This document shows, piece after piece, positions 34,754 to 46,139 of a stretch of 64,000 nt of DNA. A program made the translations under genes and the position numbers. Within the stretch, counting starts at the first letter, position 1, and the number at the start of each line of letters is the position of its first letter. The stretch comes from Dipylidium caninum. Lineage: Eukaryota > Platyhelminthes > Cestoda > Cyclophyllidea > Dipylidiidae. The notes under the pieces were generated by a model. It was not told the DNA's origin, did not search any database, and saw nothing but the letters and a program-made list of their open reading frames with translations. The DNA is taken from contig QEYB01000926.1 of assembly GCA_017562135.1 (NCBI GenBank), positions 916,127 through 980,126 on the forward strand. Reading direction: 5' to 3'.

Positions 34754-36655
34754 GTGACTCGTTTGACTAATAAACAATTCGACCATCTTGGGGATAGGTT
34801 TCTGTTTGGACTTAAGATTCCACTGTGGTTGATTTTTGTTATGTTGGCATTTTCAGGTGTTTGGTTTTTGGTCAGTTTCCTTTTCAAGCGTGTTGAGGTG
34901 CTCGTTGACAATTAGTCTTGGATTCACATTGATACCACTGACCTGGAAGCGCATTCGTCGACATCATCTGTAAAATTCAGGGTGGGCATTTTAGGTAGAA
35001 GTTCTAAATCGTTGTCTAGCCTCCGTTCCAGGTAATTTACTATGAGGGGACTCCGTTTTACGCATTTGCAATTGCGCATGAGTCATCGTGAACAATCTCG
35101 TAATTGATAATTGGGATATATTTCTTGTACTTTTCGGTAAGTGAATCGCTCTGCAACCACATGGGCATTGGTTCTGTATGTGAACACCCCGCCTCTCGTG
35201 GTGAGTAATCAAGCCTTATCACTTTTTTGGCTTTTAATAACATTACTAAAAATTACAGTAGTGGGGTTTTGGATTCGCAAAACTTGTTCTTGCTAACAGT
35301 CGCATTAAAACGCTCGACATTCTTCACATCAGTAAGCGGTAGTTAGTCACGCCTATTCTGTCCTAATGCCTTGGACAGAGCCGCAGTAAGGTAATGCGAG
35401 CAAATGATTACTGAGTGGTGACGAGTATGTCAGGTTCATTTTCCAAATTCAAATTTCCTCTCTCATGTGCGCCTTCACCTGAATACCTCAGGTACAAAGT
35501 TTGCGGTCTTCCTCGACTTCATAACGTAGTGGATGAGGTGTAAGCTTGCACCTTGCAGGAGATTGCGCCTATAAGAAAAGGGAAGAGCCGTCGAAGTGTT
35601 ACCTTCTCAGCAGTCGAGAATTCGACCAGTCACAGTTGGAAGAGAAGTCGTCGTCCGTGTAAAGAGACTGCACGAATCCCGTGGAAAGTGAAATTAAGGC
35701 GACAATTTGCCACACCGTACAAGCCTGAACGGGGCTGCCGTCGCATTTCCCCCACCGATACGTATTTCACGCAAATTCCAGTCACTCAAACTCGTCCTGT
35801 GAGAGATCCGACTGAGTGTCATTTTTTCCTCATGGCCTAATAAACCGTCTCAATGTGATTGATAATACAAAGACGTGAAACGACCTACTTACATGTTTGT
35901 TTCGCGAAGCCCGCATCAAAATCACTTATCTCTGCTCGTATTTGTGTGGATCAGTCACAGCAATCTCGATTCCACAGTGTGAATGGTCAAACAGATGGCG
36001 GAGGCTGCGCGTGTTCGAGTGAGCTGAAACCGATTCACATGAGAGTTGACAACTTTTTGACGCGTGGGAGGCCCGATTTCCTCTCAGTGCCATTATATTC
36101 GCAATAGGTAGTGGAGTCGGTAACAATTGGTCAATCAACATTATAAAATGATGCGAGGCGAAATGAGTGTAGTGTACAAAGAAGGAAGAAGGATGTACGA
36201 GAAGGTGTTGTTGGTGTTCCTGCTCGTACCGATTATTTGTATGCTTGTGCCTCACATCAGCAGTGCTCAAACAATCCGCCTCCTTGCTCTTTAGCTGCCC
36301 ACCATGTAGACTGCACTCCACTTGTCGTCTTGGTACCACTTCTAATGCTTTTCCGTCATTCGAGCCGCAAACAGTGGGGGACGTAGAGCCGCCAGTGGGG
36401 AAACCGCTTAAGAGAGAGGAAATCCTCTCACAGCCAGCGGAAATGGCAGACATGCGATCGCTTACGCGACTAAATGAGATCCCACCATTTGAGTCGACTT
36501 TCAAATTACCTGTGCAAAAGGCGACTTTTCGTGTAGAAGACAGACGCAAATCAACGAATACCCCTGATGATTTTTGTCCGTCATGCAATATGGGATCGGT
36601 AAAGGACGAAGAACTGCTGGTGCCACCAATGACTAAGATAGAGAGAATTTGTTAA
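34754..36655 (+). CDS. Possible multi-exon membrane-protein gene, not assembled
   Basis: Several plus-strand pieces look coding but I could not join them in phase. (a) After acceptor GTGCTGTAG, 34754-34915 reads VTRLTNKQFDHLGDRFLF and then a strongly hydrophobic segment, IPLWLIFVMLAFSG onward, likely a membrane helix. (b) 34916-35031 in the same frame after a TAG contains TDLEAHSSTSSVKF and ends at a donor. (c) 35559-35798 after acceptor CACCTTGCAG begins EIAPIRKGKSRRSVTFSAVE and ends at a GTGAGA donor. RSVTF fits the RVxF docking motif of protein phosphatase 1. (d) 36245-36655 is open for 136 codons and contains LKREEILSQPAEMADMRSL. Minus-strand 36588-35926 is also open for 220 codons, so the coding strand of (d) is unsure. 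No family recognised. Confidence 0.3.
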
Positions 36656-37799
36656 TGAATGTCATACACCGGCAGTGTGCTGAGAATTTGCTACTACTCA
36701 GGAAAACCTCATTTCCCTATGCTATGACACTATTGTTGCAATATAAATGACTTCCACTGAACCATGCCTTCCTGTACGCGAAGAAGGGGCACATTGTCAA
36801 GTTACATAGGGGAAGGAAGAGCGGTGACCTCTGAGACTTCATGATGTCCGAGGAGAAAGGAGTCATGCGGTGCTAAGAGGGAGGAAGTTGGTGTCATGGG
36901 AACAGTTGAATAGCGATGATGCTGCTGAGGGTGGTGGTAGTGGTTACGATTGAGAGGGAGATTTGCCAAACACGGAAAAACAAGGATAGTAAATGCTCCG
37001 CCCTGGGGAACATCCACTGCTAGTAATGTTCATGTCTGGGAATGCAGTTTTTCTCAGTCTGAGCATGTGCATTTATGTTGTCGCAATGACATGCTCGTAA
37101 CTTTCACCCCAAGTCTTGGAGTGATACGAATTTTTACCTCCCACCTTCTCGACAGCCTTTCGTCACAGACAAGAGAAAAGCAACCCGTTGGCCGGACGAA
37201 ATGTCGCATACTCTCTGAAAGCTAGGCGGGTCGAAGTCTTGGCTCATACGAAATATCCACGTTCACAGCCATCGCCATCATCCCCCCCTCTGCAACATGT
37301 GAACCCTCGCCTCCGTCGACGCGGTTTACCATGCTGTGGCACTCATTTTCGTCTATGTGCACCACCGGCACCATCCGGATCAGGTTAAAGCAGCTCTCAA
37401 CCGCGTCTTTCTCACTGCCACATTCTTACCACCTCCCATCTTCTTTTCTCATCATCCCTTTCTCTTGACATCGTCGCCTCCCTCACACACGCCAGTGACA
37501 AACTCAACAATTGGCACCAGCACACAAAGGGGAACGAGAGACATAAAGAGAGGGAGAGATGAAACAAAAACGGACGCGTAAAAGTAGACGCGGTGGTAAA
37601 GTTTTAGTGACTCGTGTTGCTCTGTCGTCTATGTGGTCGGCGTCTTGCTCACCCACACTCAGCCAACCTGACTAGCTGCCCGACGGAGTTACGAAAAGTG
37701 CTTTTTTCGCGATTATTTTGAAGTCACCTCAGCGCTGCTTTGAGATGCTGTACACGTACAATGATGGATTAGAAAGTGTGAAATGTCATCATGAATGAG
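36656..37799. other. Spacer before the second mariner relic
   Basis: No supported gene. A short plus-strand frame at 37306-37400 (VDAVYHAVALIFVYVHH) looks protein-like but has no splice partners I can defend. Confidence 0.35.
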
Positions 37800-38435
37800 G
37801 GAAGTGGGATATGATATTATGAATTTCGAATCTCCCCCAAAATCGGTCGAAGGAGTTGAGGCAGGTATGGGTGGAGCACCACCCAAGAGCACCTGAAAGC
37901 AGGTGGGTATGTAGTGGCCTCGCGTTGTCGTGTTGACTAAGACAGATTGTGTTCATCAACTAATGGCTCATTCGCTCGACTTGTTCGCAACGCACTGTCA
38001 CGGTAACGGTTGGCTTAGGTGGAAACAATTCAATGTGTATGTATCACGAAAAATAGCATCACACTCGAGCAGGGACATTACCGCTTGTTAGTGATGGCTT
38101 AGGCGTCCGTACAGGATTACTGCAGTGCACCTGGTCCTTATACCCACTTGCATTTCGTCGCGAAAACGGAACGGTTTCACAGCGAGGCGGAAGGGAAAGA
38201 CAGAGTGTACGACTTTGATCCAGTGTCGTTTCCACCAATTCATGAGGAATCCCACTTCACGTCTATATACGTTTCCTATGCAGTAGAGATCTCTAACTGT
38301 CGATCCCGAACAGCCGATCTGTCGAGACAATTTCCTGATATTTTGACGAGGATCTGATTCCACTATCTCCCTCATGATCTCATCACTTAACCTTTGAACT
38401 CGTGTCTTTACTTCAATATCTTAGATCTTTCTATT
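37800..38435 (-). pseudogene. Mariner-family transposase, second degenerate copy
   Basis: Read on the minus strand. The HTH region is well kept: RVQRLSDEIMREIVESDPRQ, then RKLSRQIGCSGSTVRDL (38400 to about 38295). After a frameshift come GIPHELVE (the usual WVPHEL, about 38255-38230), then IHIELFPPKPTV and CEQVERM (about 38040-37965), and the second catalytic site HDNARPLHTH (about 37930-37900). The remaining C-terminal part is eroded and the third Asp is not preserved. Several frame changes and stops make it inactive. It is more decayed than, and on the opposite strand to, the 17.7-kb copy; the residues suggest a different mariner lineage, but that is an impression. Confidence 0.82.
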
Positions 38436-41400
38436 TTCATTTTAGACATTTTAAACTATTTATGACTCTCATTTACTTGTGGAACATTGACGTAAGTGTT
38501 GTTAGTTGTTTTCACGGCTTTGTTTACCTTCAATGATGTAAGTGTTCCTCTTCTGTTGTTGGTCTTGCCATCCTTCGTCCTCGTTAAAGCGAGATTTTTC
38601 TAACCTCATAGCGGAATTTACCAACAACATTGACGGTAGCAACAAGATTTACTTGTTTACTGCACCACGTCGCCACACAATCCGACTGTACATGAGTACA
38701 TCGAAATTATTTCAGCTGCTTTTAATTTCGCCTAATATGTTTTAGGCAGTGCCGAAACCGAATTATCTGAGAATAAAACGTCTGTACTGCATTATTTACC
38801 ATTCTTCTCTCATGGTTAATGCCACACATACTTCAATAAAGGTTGCTTTATTTTCCTTCATTGAGATATATGGTTTATAGCCACAGTGTGGGGTCATCTC
38901 CAGTGTCCATAAAGTTAACCTGAAGCGGCCATAAAACCGTACTTGACAGATGTTTCAAATTCACTAGAAGACGAGTCAGAGGAGTATCCTAGAAATGTGG
39001 CGTATCCCCACAGGTAGGAAAGAGAGTTGTTTGTCTCGAACGCTGCGAGGGGCACATTCGTATGTGCAGAAGTAGGTATCACTTGATCGTGTGTGGCCTC
39101 ACAAAGTGGATCATGTCATGGGTACCGCGTGCCCGTATGGTCTGCTTCTACGAAGCTACACGAGAGTCTGATCCCTATAGTTCCAATGAAAGATAATTTT
39201 TATTACTGTTTTTCACAGAGGTGGACAGACACATGGCTACTCGTCATTTGTCTACCTGTCTCCTACCACGCGAACTATATGAATTACTCCTCCTTCTCAA
39301 ATCAGAGGCAGCCCTATTTTCTGCGATTCAGAAAGTGAACCGTTAGACAGCAACTTTCTGGTTCAAAGTTCATCAGAGAATATATTAGTTTGCAAGCGAG
39401 GAGGATCGCGATGGACACTTCATTTTTGACGGGTCAACCACGTAGCTCGTGAAACTACTAGCAGAATTTGGCCGAGGCCAATAAAGAAATTTATTATAAA
39501 GTGGAAATTCTCTCCTAACTGCATTAATAGCTATGGCGATTGAAGTGAAAAACATGGCAATTCAAACTCAAACCACCTCATCAATGCCATTTTCGCAGTC
39601 TTTTTTGAGATACGTGAATTCTAGCGAACGTCTGAATCGTGAGGATGTGATTACCCCGATGGGGACATGCCAATGACAGGTAGGTTGGCGCTGTCCCTTT
39701 GTCACACGGGTTAACATCCCATTCGACTTAAGGAGCGGGGTGGGGATTCTAATACCTTAGACAGTACCACCGACATTTTGACCAGTGGAAAACGAACTAC
39801 AACTACTCCGAATGCAAAGAGTTTAGTGTTTGTGGGGTTTGTCGCCTAAACGTCTTCCCCCACGCCAGTTTCACCCATACTGGACACGGTTTTGCGCATG
39901 CGCGTTTCACATGGAGAAAAAACGGATAGGAACCCATACAGAAAATAGAAGTGGACAGCGACTTTCACATGCATCAAACAAAGGTTGTCGATATCTAAAA
40001 GTATGAAATACCCGATTTTGCTGATACGTGACATTTCGGGCTAAAGACGAAATGTGTCTTAGGTGCAACTGCAATAAACACAAGGTTGAGGTGAGTAGAG
40101 CAAAGAGTGCTTTCTCGAAGTATAGGTGGAGTATGTAATCTAATGCACAGGGTCGGGAAAGCATGTTACATGAAGGTCTCTTGTCACACTCGTGTGACTG
40201 TCTATTTGTGTGCCTGATGATTTGGTCGGAGGAGAGTCGGCTTGAGGCCCAGTCATGCGGATCACCGTGCAGACGGCGACTGTTGTTCAGCCTTGTGACT
40301 TAAATACACATTCCGATTCCCTACCACCGGATGTGATACTAAATTTAAGTTACCGTTCCTTCACATTAACAACAGAAAGCGTTTTAAAGCACAATGTCAA
40401 GGAGGCTGGTGGAAAAGAGTAGGAATTAGCGCCATTTTGAGTCTTTCTCCTAAGCTGTACTGAACGAGGTCGTTTTATCGAGCCATTTTGCTAGGTGATG
40501 CAAAAAGAAGATGAAACGGCAGCCGAGGCGATACTCATCAGAGGCATTTGTGGTTATCAGATGGTATTCGGCTTCGACGTGAAGTGATGCTCTAGGGTGG
40601 TGGAGTGGAGGGCGGAGCAAAACGCCTACACAGAATATCAATTTGTACACTTGACCATTGTACCAACACTAGTTTGTCTCTCCACTGATAGACACACACT
40701 TCGATGAATGGGAATAATGGAGTTGGGCAGAATGGCACATTTGTCATTAAGCTTGCCGATCGTGGTCACTGTGAAAAGTAGGTGTGGTAGGAGAGGTAAT
40801 TCAATTGAAGCATCTCCTCTCGGACTTGATAAATCCGCCGACACGCATAGTATGGAAGCGTCCACAACTGACTGGTATCGGAGAGGGTGAAAGACAAAGC
40901 AATTGCTCTATTGTGAGCGTCGTCTTCTACTCAATTCCTGCCCCCTCTTCAGGTAGAAGGGTAGGGTGAATGAAGGCACTGTAAAGCGGCATACCAAAAT
41001 AGAGCAGCGGTGAATTGTGCAAACTGTGTGGAGTTCGTAACGAAAATCACCTACCGTGCATTATGAGGAAGAGAAGCTCGCAAAGACGGAGTGAGAATGG
41101 TATCCGTGGAGGTGAAGTACGTTTGACTGCTGGTTTTATCACAGGGGCACTGAATAGGGTGAGAGGGGAAGAATAGGAATACCACGAAGAGTGAGATCGC
41201 TTTTAAATAAAATGAAGTCAATTTTTGCAGAAATCGTAACAAGTCGGAGCGCTTTGGACCACGGCGATTTGGAGACTTACAGGGTGAGAAGTTGGTTTAG
41301 GCCAACGCAGACAATGTCGTGGAGAGAAACGAAATTTGGCAAATGTGCAGAGACGGCGTGCACCAATAGGACAATCAACTCATCGATCATGCCGCAGCAA

Positions 41401-43619
41401 AGTTAATTCACTCAAATGACCAGGCTGTAAACTCTTTTAGCGCGAACTTCAATGAGGCAGAGAGGTAATGGGAGGAAAATATTCTTTTATTAATCAGGCA
41501 TTTGCTGACTATCTTTCCTCTTCGTACACTGACCATACCATGAGGTAACTCTTATTTCTACTGAAAGTGTACGGGATAAAACGAACTCTTGGAATTAGCA
41601 AGTAAGCGAAGTAGACTTAGTGGAAGGAAGAGGAGGAGATTTCAGGAATTATTCTTCGATAGATTATCATATCTGACTTCAGCGAGTTTGAAGAGTTTAG
41701 GGAGACCTGACTACATACATGTGATGAGCGATGGATTTTCCGCAATGCCAGGAACAGACGAACACTCAGGTAGCAGTAGATCAAGTTTCACAGTACCGTT
41801 ACTGCAAATTCGGCGGGCTTACCTATCCTTCCAAGTAGTTTAACTGTTGTTGTATTGATGCCCTCGGATGCCAGTAGACCAATAAAAAGTGGCAAGATCC
41901 AAGTCAGTCACTACCCAATCCCCCGAACCGCCATTCTACCTCAAGCTTATTTTTCACAATCGTAGTCACGTGCCGCATGAAGAGATTTGGCGAATATAAA
42001 TATCAAAATGTATTTCGACCTCAAACATTAGCACTACGAGGGGAACCTCGGAATTCCCTCTCAAGCAATTGTTGTGCTGTTGTTGCTGGGGGATATATGC
42101 CATAGCTTCGAAGAGGCCAATAGTAGTTCATTGCGACCGGGTAATGGGAAGAGCGCTTTATCAGCACACCAGCATTGTGAAATAAGTAGTCCAGAAGTCG
42201 TTGCTGCTCTTGGCATTCTCCCATTCTGTTTCTGTGCTAATAAGCACAGTCCAAAAGCTCGAGTTAAAAACACTCAAATATGGAGCACTTTCCACATAAC
42301 CAGAAAGGTCGACAATTTGTAACTGAGGCCAAGATGACCTAAGAAGCGGCAGTGCAGTCGCATGTGATCCATCTGCCGCCATTTGAAGATAACTGTCAAT
42401 AAAATGACAGATCACTCCGTCGCAGACAATAAGACAAACGCCAGAAAAATCCGTAGCTTTTGAAGGGACCGCTGGAATATTGTGAGTTGTAACATTGCCA
42501 AAAGCAGCAAAAATTGTGACTTGTCGTTGGCTGAAAGCAGACATGCTGCGACTACTTGCACTACCAGCGCCAGTTGAATTTACTAATTACATGACGAGAC
42601 GGCACATGTGGGGAGGGCATATTTAGTTAAGGTGGAAATACGGGCACTTTCACATCATGACCCAAATCTCTTTTCCATCTGCTGACTGTCTCGGTCGTGG
42701 GCAGCAGACATATTCCGACAAAACTTACGCCATTGCAGTCCCCGAGGTAGAGATATCGGTCCTCCGTGTTACGCTACCGCACCACTCTTCATTAGTGACC
42801 GCGATAGCTGCATCGCCACTGGACAGTTTTATTCGCCTAATTTAGGGTAGAGTGTTGGCCCAATGACGTGGCGTGACCGCATGATCACCTGAAGTCCATT
42901 GTCTGTCATGACCTCAGGCCAGCCTTCAATCCTTGCCAATTGTCATTCACTTTAGCCTACGAGCATGTCAATTTAGACATATTCACGCGCAGAAATCGAC
43001 ATGCAACCACCTGTGGAGGCTTTACTGAAATTACGCAATTTTATGCCTTTCCCCACGTCACCACCTGCACTTACAATCACCCAGCGGTGTTATTTACAAC
43101 AGTGGTTTTGGAGATCATGCCAACTGTGTTGAAGCGCCTTCCTTATTTGGGCATCAAGTGGCTGTCGAAGGGGATATGCTGACTGTCTTCGCAGCAGACC
43201 ACCTGCTGTTTTCGACTGTCTATCTGCCAAACATTTCTGCGATTTTCGGTGCAACTCATTTCAAACCCTCCATTTCCTCTACAACCCCCATAATGCTAGG
43301 AAGCCTGCGTTTCCCACTGTGAGTAACAGGGAAGGGCGTAGTACGGGGTATTTTAAGAGAGTAGGTGAGAAACTCGGAGGCAAACGATGCAGTAATAAGT
43401 GCAATCCTAGCAGTGAGCACTTGGCCTGTTATGACGGGAAGGACTGGGTTAGAGGGAGAGGTTCTGTGGAATACTGAAATTACTGGTCGTCTCGGCATCA
43501 AAACGCGAGCGCACGCGATGGGCTTCCTGGGTGATGCCACGCACTAACCAATGCATCCATCCCCTGCGGTATTATTGAGACGCAGTGTGCGCGTGTATGT
43601 GTGCCGAGACCGAGGACAA
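38436..43619. other. Long stretch without a recognisable gene
   Basis: Open frames up to 127 codons (minus 42544-42161) have no recognised motif, no convincing splice context and no paralogue in the window. No reverse transcriptase, integrase or tRNA was recognised. Confidence 0.4.
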
Positions 43620-44400
43620 CAAAATGCTATAATAATGGTACAAGAGGTGATTTTGAAGTGAGGTTTGTGCCTACTCATGACAGCGCAGTAGAATATAGAG
43701 TTGCCTGTTAGAGTCGATGTAGCGGAGGCAGCCATATCAACTCCCTGTGTGAATATGGTACTCATTCCATTTGTGTACTTCATTTATCAGTGTAAAAAGG
43801 GCACCTCCATCCAGCAACCACGAACTACGCGTGCAAGAGTTGCCCTACATTCAGTATCTGCTGCCATCATTCTGCTTATTCCGTTATCTCTAAGTACGAG
43901 GTTCCCGTTGCCGTTGGATGTTGTGTCGGCTGCCACTCAACACGTCTACCTTTTCCGTGGTGTTTGCGATGTAACCACAGCATTAATCCACACTCCATGA
44001 CCCGACTGTGGCTGTAGCACTAATCACTAATACACACGCTGATGAGACGTGATAACATGCTTCCACCACTGCAACCGCGTCGCATATCCTCTGTCCATCC
44101 TTCCAACTCCTCCTACCTACACACATCCTCGTACTCACTTACGACTACTGTGATTGGCGGTGAAGGAAGAGGCTTCGTCTCCCCTCCAGCATCTCGCCTT
44201 TGCTGGAAAGAAATGGCGTTTCGAGATCGACCTAGTTGCTCATCTCAGAGACGGTTAAGACGTGCAGACAAGATTTGAGCAACTGCTGTTGGGTCTATGA
44301 ACGCATATGTGTCTTTCCATTCTTCGTCGACGATTGTCCCAAAGGAGATGCTCGTTGCGTCCCTTAACTGGACACTAAATCACCATACACAGGTGGTGGA
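43620..44400 (+). repeat. Unit U1 of the Cys/Gly mini-protein repeat family (decayed)
   Basis: A diverged upstream element (about 43690-43755), a TATA-like TGTAAAA at 43791-43797, the mini-gene relic at 43856-44017 and 3' flank are homologous to 45290-46100 and 54262-54980. For example, GAGATCGACCTAGTTGC near 44225 matches 45953-45968, and GCAACTGCTGTTGGGTCTAT near 44279 matches 54880-54900. Confidence 0.75.
43856..44017 (+). pseudogene. Cys/Gly mini-protein relic, start codon ATG to ATC
   Basis: The frame runs 53 codons in register with the 45.48-kb gene: CCHHSAYSV then YEVPVAVGCCVGCHS. After that the Gly-Cys repeat block is deleted and replaced by diverged sequence ending CNHSINPHSMTRLWL. 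Where the intact copies start ATG-TGC/TGT, this copy has ATC-TGC. A TATA-like TGTAAAA lies 65 bp before that position. The lost start and lost repeat suggest it is not functional. Confidence 0.75.
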
Positions 44401-44821
44401 GAGTGTGAATACCCGAACGCGCGCGCTGATGTTACTTTACATCAGCACAGATGATGACAGTGGCAATCTGTTCAGAGGATGAATTACGTGGAGCACGTGG
44501 AGGTATCTCAATTCGAGTGCTGGCGAGAAACAGTGGACAAGAGTTTCTGTGCAATCTGATCAAGTTTCTCACTAATTCCATGCATTTAAGGTACCCTATA
44601 TCTGTTTTGTTATCAATTTGTCCTCATGCCCACAGGAGTGTAGATTTACGCGTGCATCCACGGACTGCTGCGCCTCCACACATCAATGTCACTGTTGTTG
44701 ACGAGCTCCTCAGCGCTGTTTTGTTAGCGATGCCTTTTTCCTGCTTTCACCCACGTCTGCACTTGCGCGTGCAATCGTGCAAATGCGGTAATTTCCAGGA
44801 GTGGTTGCGGTGATCATCCAG

Positions 44822-45260
44822 GCTCGAATGAAACGACGCATACTTTGAATGCACACCACTGCAACCTTCGACTGACTACTGACCACATGAGCAGCAGACC
44901 GGTTGCCATTATTCTACCATCGTTTTGCACACATTTCCGCGATTTCCTCGGCATCCTCAGAGGGTGGCAATTAAATGAAGGGATGCCGGTGTTTCAGATG
45001 CGCATGTTGAGGAGCGTGAAAAACAAACAATGTATTAATAATCGTAATTGCAGCAGTGAAGCCTCATGTGTCAGTTAACCCCTCACTCTTCACCATATAC
45101 ATTCACCGAATGCATATGGTGGCGTTACTTCGTGATGCTACTCACTTCTCACAAATAGGTCTTGTGTGGTATCAACATGGCATGTGGGTGCGCGTGTGTC
45201 TTTGCGTGCCGAAATGAAGGGTGCTGAAACAGTTGGGTGGTAGTACAGAGCGTGTTTATC
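44822..45260. repeat. Diverged extra copy of part of the large inverted-repeat arm
   Basis: GACGCATACTTTGAATGC at about 44836 and TGGTGGCGTTACTTCGTGAT at 45118-45137, with following sequence, match 52935-53340 in the same order, with many differences. Part of the arm sequence was therefore already present next to U2, separate from the inverted repeat. Confidence 0.65.
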
Positions 45261-45289
45261 AAGTCAGGACATTTCATCTTAGTGCACTT

Positions 45290-45362
45290 GTAGTAGAATA
45301 TGGGGTCAATTGTCAGAATTGATGATAGCAGAACTCCACGATATGAGGTTCCCTGCATGAGT
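45290..45362 (+). promoter_or_regulatory. Conserved upstream element of the mini-gene family (U2)
   Basis: Core seen as TTGATGATAGCAGA, then a variable gap and GGTTCCCTGCATG. Recognisable copies lie at 54262-54335, 50093-50165 and, inverted, at 62765-62850. It lies about 55 bp before the TATA box here. It is conserved between copies whose coding parts have decayed, so it may be part of the duplicated unit or a true control element. Confidence 0.6.
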
Positions 45363-45415
45363 GTTGCACCCACTTTCGAACATACCCATTCATGTGACTG
45401 CCTCGTCTCGCAGTG

Positions 45416-45422
45416 TATAAAA
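45416..45422 (+). promoter_or_regulatory. TATA box of the intact Cys/Gly mini-gene
   Basis: Perfect TATAAAA, 64 bp before the ATG at 45480. The paralogous positions are TGTAAAA (43791), TATAGAA (51615), TGTAAAA (54382) and a GAATGAAA form (about 55225), all 62-66 bp before the start position. The context GTGTATAAAAGGCGCA is shared in altered form by the others. Confidence 0.8.
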
Positions 45423-45479
45423 GGCGCAGTCAGCTAACACACACCCAACTATCAGCGAAGTAATTACACTAACTTCACC

Positions 45480-45692
45480 ATGTGTTGGGGTCATCAAGCC
45501 TACTCTGTCTGCTGTACCTACGAGGTTCCCGTTGCCGTTGGATGCTGCAGTGGCTGCCACTCACACGACTGCCATGGCTGTGGTGGCTGCGGTGGCTGCG
45601 GTGGTTGTGGTGGTTGTGGTGTAACGACGGCGGCAGTTCACACCCTATGTTTGGACTGTGACTGTGGCACTTGTCATGACCACTATCACTAA
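45480..45692 (+). CDS. Cys/Gly/His-rich mini-protein, intact member (70 aa)
   Basis: Single-exon frame of 70 codons with 16 Cys (23%) and 8 His. The N-terminal part is MCWGHQAYSVCCTYEVPVAV, followed by GCCSGCHSHDCH, five Gly-Cys-Gly repeats at residues 33-47, then VTTAAVHT and the tail LCLDCDCGTCHDHYH. No signal peptide or membrane segment is seen. A perfect TATAAAA lies 64 bp upstream, and homologous units lie at 43.86, 51.68, 54.45 and 55.29 kb; this is the only one with TATA, ATG and frame all intact. I do not recognise a named family. The composition allows two guesses: a disulphide-hardened structural (keratin-like) protein, as expected in egg coats or hooks, or a metal-binding protein (Cys/His-rich tail). 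The strongest evidence that it is a gene is the conserved promoter layout. Confidence 0.65.
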   Translation: MCWGHQAYSVCCTYEVPVAVGCCSGCHSHDCHGCGGCGGCGGCGGCGVTTAAVHTLCLDCDCGTCHDHYH

Positions 45693-45859
45693 TGAGACAT
45701 GCCAACAAGCTGTCAACACTCCACCCATCAGCGCATATCCACAGTGGAATCATCACAATTTCCTCCGCCGCCCACGCAGTCTAGCCGCCTTCCTGTACAC
45801 TTTCCCATCTTCATATTCAGGTACCTTGATTAGTGGTGGAATAAAAGGCTTCCTCTCCT

Positions 45860-45890
45860 TGCTATGCTCAGGCTATGCTCAGGCTATGCT
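45860..45890 (+). repeat. 11-bp tandem repeat GGCTATGCTCA
   Basis: Nearly three copies in the 3' flank of the intact mini-gene; not seen in the paralogous flanks. Confidence 0.8.
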
Positions 45891-46139
45891 TTCGCGTGTG
45901 CAAATCTTCTAGATTGCACTTGTACGTAGACGTTGGGAGGAAAGGCAGTGTGAGATCGACGTGGTTGCGTGGGGCAGTGGTGGTTCAAAATTCAGTCAAA
46001 TGTGGCGCAGCTGTTGTTGGGCATATTCGCCAATGTGTGCCTCTCGACAATTGTAGCGGGGACTCTCCAGAGGGAGATGGTCGAGGAATGCCTGAAATCG
46101 TCACTGATTGTTCATGTTATGGAGGTGAATGAGTGTGAA

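Noticed and set aside
42161..42544. 127-codon minus-strand frame
   Set aside because: No motif, paralogue, promoter or splice context; length is plausible by chance in this much sequence.
43256..43540. Minus-strand 94-codon frame
   Set aside because: No similarity to known proteins that I can see, and several other frames are open over the same interval.
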